From assembly GCA_028564925.1 (NCBI GenBank), contig CM053029.1, positions 585,489,168 through 585,553,167 on the forward strand: 64,000 bases of DNA, given 5' to 3'. The notes under the pieces were generated by a model. The model worked only from the letters and a program-made list of their open reading frames with translations, had not been told where the DNA came from and did no database searches. This DNA is from Lithobates sylvaticus (taxonomy: Eukaryota > Chordata > Amphibia > Anura > Ranidae). Shown here in pieces: positions 56,765-64,000 of this stretch (positions within the stretch are counted from its first letter, which is position 1; every line of letters starts with the position of its first letter). A program made the translations under genes and the position numbers.

Positions 56765-57353
56765 TAATTTTTAACGAATTTCGACAAATTTGTTAATTCG
56801 TAAATATCCGAATTAACAAAAACCCATTTAACTAATTTTTCCGAATATTCATACATTTGAATATTCATAAATTCGAAAATTCTAAATAATAACTAACTAA
56901 TAATAATTTAACTATCGCTAACTATTAATCTATAGGTATTGGAATTTCCTTTCAAATTTGGCTGTTAGTGAACGTAACGAATACGAATTTATCCGAAGTT
57001 ATAAATTATCCAAAATAACAAATGGGGTATCTAAACGAATGGAATGCAACAAATTAATAATAATAAATAACAATAATAATAAAAACTTTTTATTACTAAT
57101 TTGTTCCGTTACAATTGTTTAGATGTGGCATTTGTTATTTCGGATAATTGGTAACTTCGGATGAATTCGTATTCGTTACATTCACTAACAGCCAAATTCG
57201 AAAGGAATTTCCAATACCTACAATTTAATAGTTAGTTATTCTTTTGAACTTTTGGATTTTCTTTCTTATTTTCAAATTTACGAATTGCGATCATAACGAA
57301 TGACCCAAAAAACAAAAACAAACACATTTTTCGGCAGTGCACATGTCTAATTA
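56765..57353. mobile_element. hAT-type palindromic element (TGTGCA ends), copy 3, left end eroded
   Basis: The right end GCAGTGCACATGTCTA and the palindromic interior (CGAATACGAATTTATCCGAA with its complement near 57155-57175) match copies at 27450 and 31003. The left terminal motif is not recognisable. Confidence 0.7.
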
Positions 57354-57532
57354 TATTAAATAATAAAGCATTGTATAAAAATATCTGTAGAAATTATTTA
57401 TGTATATATTTAATTTCAGTGCGATAAAAAATATATATGTTATACAAAGAAAAATTGTGTCCTATTAATTTAGAAAATGCTATGAACTTTTTTAAATTTT
57501 TTTTTTATAATTTTTTTTTTTTTTACCACCAG

Positions 57533-57690
57533 CACCACCAAATTATGCAGATGTTGTTTCAGAAGAAGATCTTTCATGGTGTCCCCCAGCATCAATCACA
57601 GAACAAGATGTCTTATTAGAAGGACTCTGCTTTCCTTCATTTGATGTCATTCAGGAGTTCCGGTTTCAACCCCCACCACTATATTCAGAG
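57533..57690 (+). CDS. ARRDC4: ARRDC4-like alpha-arrestin, internal exon (probably exon 7, both PPxY motifs)
   Basis: A 158-bp exon after a long T tract and CCACCAG acceptor, with a GTATGA donor. It enters in phase 1 and ends on a codon boundary. The translation begins APPNYADVVSEEDL and ends VIQEFRFQPPPLYSE. The two PPxY motifs (PPNY and PPLY) in the alpha-arrestin tail are known to bind WW domains of NEDD4-family ubiquitin ligases, linking the protein to ubiquitination of membrane cargo. Both are intact. The linker between them is less conserved, as usual. A nearby alternative AG (CACCAG) would not change the reading frame logic but leaves a small uncertainty in the first base. Confidence 0.95.
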
Positions 57691-58545
57691 GTATGATGGT
57701 GAATATGTGAGATAAGTGGACTCCAGTTCTGGTGCAAACAGCTAATTCCCCTTGTATCTCTTTGTGGCAGTTACCAAAAAAAGTTAACGCAATCTTGCTT
57801 TGAAAGCAAAGGCCCATATAGACAGCTTAAAGGCGAACTTTACCCGTAACTTGATAAAAAATAATATTCTTTAGCAAGGAACATAAATTCCACATTAATG
57901 ATTATGCTACCAAAACAAGTGTGTGCTGCAAATTGCCTCCATCATTGCTCCTGTTTCTTCTTGCTGGATGACGCCATTTTGCTGAAGCTCAGAGCCCCAG
58001 CTGTAAACCATTAAGCGGAACTAAACTCATCGATTTGCCAGTTTCAGAAAATTGATTTGCTTGTGTCCGCAACTAAACTGTCAAACCATCAATTGGCTGG
58101 AGTCATAACTGGTGCAGCACCATGGCAGTTGTAGTTCAAACAGAAGCAGCTTCCTTGGCGATAGGAGGGTTTAGTCCTGCTTTAAGGCGGTCAGCAGATC
58201 GGCCTCTACAAACTCAGCAGTGCCTAAAAGTGCATAAAATGGAGAGCAACTGAGCATGTGCAGAGCGGGCTGAGACAGTGTACAGTATTACTGGATTTTA
58301 AAAAGTATAGGGACTTTTTATGTTTTACATAGCTATACCTGCAAAAGGTGCAACCTGAAGTGATCTAGCAGGACTTAATTTTATGACTAAAGTTCCACTT
58401 TAAATTCAGCCATTTTCTGCTGAATCAGCTGAATTTTGAGTCATAGATGGCCCTGCAAGCACCACCCGATTTTTTTTAAGGATAAGGAAAAAAAGCACTT
58501 CTTTTTTTTTTTCTCCTCTCTATTCTCGTGTGGTTTCTTATATAA
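57691..58545. other. Intron sequence without recognised repeat
   Basis: About 850 bp of non-coding sequence. Some phrases (TTTAGTCCTGCTTTAAGGCGG, AAGTTCCACTTTAAATTCAGC) resemble MITE ends but I cannot delimit an element. Confidence 0.35.
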
Positions 58546-59002
58546 TAGACATGTGCAATTCATTTAGTTCAGAAATTAGTTTTTTAACGAATTTTGAAAA
58601 ATTTGTTAATTTCTGAATTTCCAAATTTCCAAATATTTAAATTTCCGAATTTCCGTATTTTTAAATTTCGGAATTTCGGATAGGAATTTCGGAATGTCGA
58701 AATTGGAAAATTCAAAATTTCAGAGATTTCGGAAATTCAAAATTTCCGAATTTCCGAAAGTTAGAATTTCCGAATTTTTGAAATTTTAGAATTTCCTACT
58801 TTCCGAAATTTAGAATTTCAGAATTTCCAAAATCTAGAATTTCAGAATTTCCGAAATCTAGAATTTTTCGGAAATTTAAAAATTCGAAATTCGGAAATTT
58901 GAAAATCCAAATTTCAGAATTTTTAAATTCCAGAATTTCAGAAAAAAGCTAAAAAATTTATGAAACGAAAACGAACACATTTTTTGTCAGTGCACATGTA
59001 TA
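58546..59002. mobile_element. hAT-type palindromic element (TAGACATGTGCA ends), copy 4
   Basis: Starts TAGACATGTGCAATTCATTT and ends CAGTGCACATGTATA. The interior is a long run of GAATTTCCGAATTT-type words. The putative 8-bp flanks TTATATAA and ATACATAA match at six positions. Confidence 0.8.
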
Positions 59003-59022
59003 ATACATAACTGTTGTATAGA

Positions 59023-59500
59023 GTAGCGGCTGATGCTCAATATTTTGGGGGGGCACACAAATGTGCCCCAGTGTGCACGGAAGGTGGATGGTGGCGATCA
59101 GTGGCCTTACCCCTTAAGAGGCCGATGCTGCTCCTCGCTCCAGGTTGCCGAGGGAAGAACCAGGGCCATTGCTTCTCCTCCCGGCCAAACAGGAAGTGGG
59201 TCCTGAGACCTGATTGGCTGGGAGTCCTAAGACTCCCTGGTCATTTGGGTCTCAAGATCCCGCTTCCTGATTGGCAGGGAGGAGAATATTAATTTGCTAT
59301 TGTCACACAACTGGGTAGGCTCAGGGTGCAGTGCTCTGCTCCCCGAGCCCACCCTTTTTTGAAGCCAATTAGAGCCTCAGGCTGTAATCATGTGCTTAAA
59401 AAAAAAAACATTGAAATCCATGCGTCCAGTGCCCTGCATGTAGATTAGGTGGCGGGCGCATGGATTAGTGGGTGGCGCCCCTAATAGACAGGCTGGTTGT
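59023..59500. repeat. Interspersed repeat, second copy of the 39246 family
   Basis: GTAGCGGCTGATGCTCAAT, then a G run, GAATATTAATTTGCTATTGT and GTGGGTGGCGCCCCTAAT match 39246-39745 collinearly with moderate divergence. Confidence 0.65.
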
Positions 59501-59670
59501 ATATCAAAAATTATTTAACCATAGATAAAGATATGTGGATATATTTGTACACCTGTGACAATTTATACAGGTGACAACGTGTCCATAAAACAAAAAGTGT
59601 CCATACAGTGTCCGTTGATATCAACACGTGATATTCTCATACAGTAATTCCACACATCAATAACCACACA

Positions 59671-59836
59671 GGGATTGATTTACTAAAAATAGAGAGTGCA
59701 GAGTTTGGTAGAGCTGTGCATGGTAACCAATCAGCTTCTAGCTTCAGCTTGTTCAATTAAGCTTTGACAAGAAAAAAAAAAAACCTGGTAGCTGATTGGT
59801 TTCCATACAGTCTTTAGTTTTAGTAAATCAACCCCA
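59671..59836. mobile_element. Palindromic MITE (GATTGATTTACTAAA ends), second copy
   Basis: Shares ends and the CAGCTTCTAGCTTCAGCTTG core with 56471-56647. Confidence 0.82.
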
Positions 59837-60045
59837 CGGTGTACCCTCTTGGTTCCTCTCCATATTACAGATGTGAACAGCAAAGTCTGCACTAGGATAC
59901 AAAGTACAAGTCAGATTTTAGGCATCCTCTGCAATAAACGTTTGAGATACTGTCAAAGTTCACCTGACATGTAGTGATGGGCAGGAGCTAAGTCTGCTAA
60001 GCACTACACATTCAAATAAATGGGGGAAACGCCATAAACGCACAC

Positions 60046-60136
60046 CTCCCAACTTTTTAAGATGGGAATGAGGGACACCTATTAGCAAAGTATGTAGGCA
60101 TAGGACACGCCCCCTATCACGCCCCCTTAAAGGAGA
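60046..60136 (-). mobile_element. Fragment of the CATACCTCCCAAC MITE family
   Basis: CACCTCCCAACTTTTTAAGA, then TAGGCATAGGACACGCCCCC and TTAAAGGAGAAATA match the right part of 61287-62380 in reverse orientation. Confidence 0.75.
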
Positions 60137-60699
60137 AATATACAAAAGAACAGACAAGCAGGGTTGCGCTCCGCAATGGCTGTAAACCGCTGTCTCTGGG
60201 AAACCTCCTCACAGCTCCTCACAGGCAGGCCACGAGATCCCAAGAGACCTAAAATGGCTGCTCGGGTTCCTTTTATGCTCTACCCAGCATGCACTGTTCA
60301 GAGAGTGTTCATGGGTAGGTCACACAGACTCCTGGGTAACAAGGTCAACCTTCTGAATCAAAACAACAGTCACTTCCTGTATAAGTCTTTTGTGTTTTGT
60401 GAAAGAAAATCATTAAGTCCACTTTCAGTGTTTGGCCGCTAGATGGCGCCAAATACTAAACCAAAGAAACGTTCACAGACTTGTGATTATAGCATGGAAA
60501 CACACATTAAGGCAAAAGTATGTCAGCGCTACAACAGGAAATGTGTTACTGGCCATAAAGGAAGAGGAGGGGGGAACATAAAATAATAAAACAAATGCAG
60601 CCACCACATATCAGGATTAGTAAACTGCAATATATTCACTTTTTGTTTTATGATCCCACTTTTAATGTCTTTACACCTATATGTTCTTTTTATACACAG

Positions 60700-60780
60700 G
60701 TTGACCCACATTTAAATCATACAGAAGAAGGCACCGCACCACCCACCTTAGAGGAAGCACAGCCTAATCATCTAACCTAG
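60700..60780 (+). CDS. ARRDC4: ARRDC4-like alpha-arrestin, last coding exon with stop
   Basis: The terminal coding exon follows a TATACACAG acceptor. It starts on a codon boundary with VDPHLNHTEE and ends PNHLT followed by TAG at 60778-60780. VDPH directly after PPLYSE of the previous exon matches the ARRDC4 tail recalled from mammals (PPLYSEVDPHP). The last ten or so residues differ from the mammalian end, which is normal for this tail. The seven exons found total 974 coding bases, about 324 codons, so roughly the first quarter of the protein is missing from this window. Confidence 0.93.
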   Translation, partial: VDPHLNHTEEGTAPPTLEEAQPNHLT

Positions 60781-61240
60781 TATCATGGTATAACATCTCA
60801 TATTAAAGAATGTGAGCCAACGTTGAAGCTGAAATCTTCTGGGAACCGGTGCAAAATGTGAAATCTGCTAAATGACTACTACAGTGCCCACAGATCACTG
60901 AACCGGGTGTACCAGTTCCTGTAAGGAGTCTGAAGACCTCTTCCGGGGACGAGCGCTCCATGATGATGCTTCCAGTGCTATATTAAGATGAAAGGAGACA
61001 AACATTCTTGAACTGGAATTAGGGGCTTCTTATAGCTGTGACCCCTACAACCCCCCCTCCGGTATCATGTACACTCCATTACCTCCTATATTGTTTCATA
61101 AACAGGAAACAACAGGGAAAACGATCACATGGATGGACAATTACCAGAGTTATTAAGAATTCTAGTAACTGTGAAAAAAACTGTTATTAAAGTAAGTTAA
61201 GGGAAAAGATAGTTTGGAATAAAACCTCCTAGTCTTTAGA
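60781..61240 (+). other. ARRDC4: ARRDC4 probable 3' UTR
   Basis: Sequence after the stop codon that carries none of the repeat families seen elsewhere until about 61284. It contains an ATTAAA-like signal near 61185 and a canonical AATAAA at 61218-61223. The end point is inferred from that signal; longer transcripts running into the MITEs downstream cannot be excluded. Confidence 0.55.
61218..61223 (+). terminator. ARRDC4: Candidate polyadenylation signal AATAAA for ARRDC4
   Basis: Canonical hexamer about 440 bp after the stop codon, in the last non-repeat sequence before a MITE. Cleavage would be expected 10-30 bp downstream. A T-rich or GT-rich element is only weakly visible. Confidence 0.5.
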
Positions 61241-61286
61241 AATGTATGTATAGGTAGGTCAACCAAACAATCAATATATATACATA

Positions 61287-62380
61287 TGCATAGCTCCCAA
61301 CTGTCCCTGATTTCGAGGGACTGTCCCTGATTTGGAGTAAAGTCCCTCGTTCCTTCTCATTTGTCCCTCATTTTGGTCTGATCTATATAGATGTACCGTA
61401 TATACTCGAGTATAGGCCGTCCCGAGTATAAGCCGAGGCCCCTAATTCACCACAAAAAAATGGGAAAAATGCATTGACCCGTGTATAAGCCGAGGGGCAA
61501 AAATGCAGCAGCTACTGTAAGTGGAAAAGAGGGTCAGCAATGCCCATCTGCAGCTGCCTGTCCCCCTGTACAGACCCCCCCCCCCCTGTGTCCCCATTGC
61601 AGCCTACCTGTGCCGATCTGCGGGTCCTCTGTCATCCGTCCTGTGCCATCTGTCCTGTGCCATCCGTCCTGTGCCATCTGTCTTGTGCCATCCGTCCTGT
61701 GCCATCTGTCATCGGTCTTCCGCCGATGCAGTCTCGCTCTGTCCCCCCCCCAGCGTGTACGGCGCCATTCTAAAATTCCAAAAGCTGCGCCTCCTCCTCC
61801 TCCTCGTCCGTGATAGGAGGAACGCTGTTTTCCCAGCAGTCAGTGTGCAATGTTCCGCCTATCATGGACATTCTCTCATCCTCGTCCATGAGATGAGAAT
61901 GACAGGACATCCGTGATAGGCGGAACACTGTACTGCTGGGAAAATTAGTGTCCGCCTATCACGGACGGGCGGGAGGAGGCGGCGCGACTTTTGAAAACTG
62001 CCGTCTGTCTGCATGACACGCTGTTCATGTAGGCAGACTCGAATATAAGCCGAGGGGGGGGGGGGGGACTTTCAGCCCTAAAAAATGGGCTGAAAATCTC
62101 GGCTTATATTCGAGTATATACGGTATATAAAATGCACTTTATATCTTTAAACAAAAAATTTCACAGTGCTAAACCTTTCATCCAAATTCTAAATTGGGGC
62201 ATTTGTAAATTTCAAAATCCAATATATAGAATAGTAGCGGTGAAAAAAAAAAAAAAAAGCACTTGTGGGTTTAACTAATCTCTTTTCTTTGTTATTTCTC
62301 CTTTAAGGTGGCGTGGCGTGGGGGCGTGTCCTATGCCTACATACTTTTGCCAGTAGGTGTCCCTCATTCCCATCTCAAAA
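61287..62380 (+). mobile_element. MITE of the GCATAGCTCCCAACTGTCCC family, copy 1, carrying a TA-flanked insertion
   Basis: It begins GCATAGCTCCCAACTGTCCC and ends CATTCCCATCTCAAAAAGTT. The sequence is collinear with 62381-62770 except for the insertion at 61396-62123. Confidence 0.82.
61396..62123. mobile_element. Palindromic DNA element (CCGTATATACTCGAGTATA ends), TA duplication
   Basis: Ends CCGTATATACTCGAGTAT and ATTCGAGTATATACGG, flanked by TA on both sides. The homologous site in the neighbouring MITE copy reads TTGTATATAAAATGC (about 62497-62510), so the empty site is visible. The interior has a CTGTGCCATCYGTC repeat at 61625-61705. Superfamily is not assigned. Confidence 0.85.
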
Positions 62381-62770
62381 AGTTACATAGCCCCCAACTG
62401 TCCCTGATTTGGAGGGACTGTCCCTGATTTGGAGCAATGTCCCTCTGTCCCTCTTTACTCCTCATTTGTCCCTCATTTTGGTCAAATCTATATAGTTGTA
62501 TATAAAATGCACTTTATATCTTTAAAAAACTGTTTAGCACTGCTAAACCTTTCATCCAAATTCTAAATTGCTGCATTTGTACATTTTAAAAGACAACATA
62601 AAGGAATAGTAGTGGTTAAAAAAAATAAGCCCTTGTGGATTTATTAATCCTTTTTTTTTTTTTTGGTTAATTCTCCTTTAAGGGGGTATGAAAAGGGGGC
62701 GTGTCCTATGCCTGCATACGTTTTCTAATAGGTTTCCCTTATTCCTATCTCAAAAGGTTGGGAGGTATGA
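62381..62770 (+). mobile_element. MITE of the GCATAGCTCCCAACTGTCCC family, copy 2
   Basis: Directly abuts copy 1. It ends AAGGTTGGGAGGTATGAAG. It holds the empty site for the element at 61396. Confidence 0.82.
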
Positions 62771-62795
62771 AGTTGGGAGGTATGCATATGGGTTC

Positions 62796-62868
62796 TTCAA
62801 AAAGTTTCCGCACTTTTTTTAAACTAAGTTATATATATATATATAGAAGTGCAGAAACTTTTTAAAGA
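62796..62868. mobile_element. Short mariner-like palindromic MITE, second copy
   Basis: CTTCAAAAAGTTTCCGCACT and AGTGCAGAAACTTTTTAAAG flank a (TA)n core; related to 23504-23582. Confidence 0.6.
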
Positions 62869-63059
62869 CTATATATATATATATATATAATGTACAGTGG
62901 ATATAAAAAGTCTACACACCCCTGTTACAACGTCAGGTTTCTGTGATGTAAAAAAATGAGACAAAGATAAATCATTTCAGAACTTTTTCCACCTTTTTAA
63001 TGTGACCTATAAACTGTACAACTCAGTTGAAAAACAAACTGAAATCTTTTAGGTGGGAG

Positions 63060-63755
63060 GTTGACGAACGGCCGTTCAGAAACGAACTGAAAAGTGCGAA
63101 ATGAAAAGCTCGATTCAACAATCACCAAACTTCTACTAAAGCCCCGTACACACGGTCGGATTTTCAGACGGAAAATGTCCTATCGGACAATGTCGTCGGA
63201 AATTCCGACCGTGTGTAGGCTCCATCGGACATTTTCCATCGGATTTTCCGACGGACAAAGTTTTATCTCCTGCTCTCAAATTTTCCGACAACAAAGTCCT
63301 ATCAGACTTTTTCCGATAGTGTGTAGCGAATTCCGACGGACAAAGTGCCACGCATGCTCAGATCACATTACAAGACCAAAGCTATTGGCTACTAACCTCT
63401 ACGTAGTCCCGTCGTACGCAACGAACGTCACCACGTTCCGAATGATTGGATTTTCCGACAACTTTGTCCGACCGTGTGTATGCAACACCAGTGTCGGACT
63501 AAATCCGTCGGAAAAAATCCGATGGATTTTGTGGTCGATTTTCCGACCGTGTGTACGGGGCATAACACGAAATTAGCAGAAGGAGCCCAAAGGGTGGCAC
63601 TAAAGAGCTGAAAAACCACGTAGTACGTCGCTACGTTTGTGTTTGTTGGCCGACATTTGTGTGACCGTGTGAATGCAAGACAAGTTTGGGCCAACGCCCT
63701 TCGGACAAAATTCCACGGTTTTGTTGGCCAACAATCCGATCATGTGTACGAGGCT
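63060..63755. mobile_element. Harbinger-type element, right part, holding a MITE
   Basis: CGAACGGCCGTTCAGAAACG to GATCATGTGTACGAGGCTT matches 2200-2501 once the MITE at 63140-63562 is removed. Confidence 0.85.
63140..63562. mobile_element. Harbinger-type MITE with in-window empty sites
   Basis: TAA at 63137-63139 and 63563-63565; ends AGCCCCGTACACACGGTCGG and CCGTGTGTACGGGGCA. The empty sites at 2306-2308 and 12317-12319 read CTACTAACACG. Confidence 0.96.
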
Positions 63756-64000
63756 TGAGAAGATGTCAGGAAAGACCTACTAGAACAGCTGAACTTTATT
63801 TGAGGTTAATCAGAGGCACTTTAAATGATGACAGGTGTGTACTGACTCTTATTTAACATGAGTTTGAATGTGATTGCTTAACTCTGAACACAACAACATC
63901 CCCAGTTATAAGAGGGTGTGCACACTTATGCAACCACTTTTTTTTTTGTTTTTATTTCTATTCCTCTCCTAAAAGATTTCAGTTTGTTGTTCAACTGAGT

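Larger units (their letters stand above)
62894..64000. mobile_element. Tc1-like element, runs off the window, with nested Harbinger insertions
   Basis: Starts TACAGTGGATATAAAAAGTC and TACACACCCCTGTTACAA. An AACTCAGTTGAAAAACAAAC block at about 63019 is mirrored by GTTGTTCAACTGAGT at the window end, so the inverted repeat is probably only just reached. It is interrupted at about 63060-63755. Confidence 0.7.

Noticed and set aside
61481-61916. Proline/serine/cysteine-rich frames of 110-131 codons
   Set aside because: They lie in the interior of a TA-flanked palindromic element with a short CTGTGCCATC repeat; no supporting domain.

Overview
The window is vertebrate, and most likely from a true frog (Ranidae). 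A Tc1 transposon at 23586-25206 encodes a complete 340-residue transposase that, from memory, is almost the same as Frog Prince of Rana pipiens. The non-coding DNA is packed with interspersed DNA-transposon derivatives of a kind common in ranid genomes. There are no bacterial-style operons, rRNA genes, true tRNA genes or CRISPR arrays.

The only host gene I can support is an ARRDC4-like alpha-arrestin on the + strand. Seven coding exons lie at 28357-28420, 35684-35831, 45254-45356, 51647-51903, 55587-55749, 57533-57690 and 60700-60780. All have GT/AG borders and their phases match at every junction, giving about 324 codons. Exon 1 (start codon and first arrestin strands) was not found and probably lies upstream of the window. 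The protein keeps the arrestin C-domain core and two PPxY motifs, which in this family recruit NEDD4-type ubiquitin ligases.

Everything else is repeats, many nested. Positions 1-16320 hold a palindromic element, TTAA-type and Harbinger-type elements, and a tandem duplication of about 4.3 kb (1712-11729 and 11733-16038) that carries a LINE-2. Unit 1 alone contains a 5.7 kb piggyBac element (5295-10986) with a frameshifted transposase; unit 2 keeps the empty TTAA site. Positions 16320-28350 hold short TTAA elements, a tRNA-derived SINE, a 23-bp minisatellite, a chimera of two Tc1 families and the Frog Prince-like element. Within the ARRDC4 introns lie hAT-type palindromic elements with 8-bp duplications, a Tc1 relic with three Harbinger-type MITE insertions, a 1.7 kb foldback, a satellite array, a 30-bp minisatellite, further LINE-2 pieces, a Tc1 element with a probable solo LTR inside it, and a 45-bp minisatellite whose blocks alternate in orientation. 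Downstream of the gene are a TA-flanked palindromic element, a MITE family in tandem, and a Tc1 element holding a Harbinger element that itself holds a Harbinger MITE.

The most informative features are the in-window filled/empty site pairs. They fix target-site duplications and order of insertion without outside data. I see no new gene system. The novelty lies in repeat architecture and in correct ARRDC4 exon calls, including a 64-bp exon that is easy to miss.
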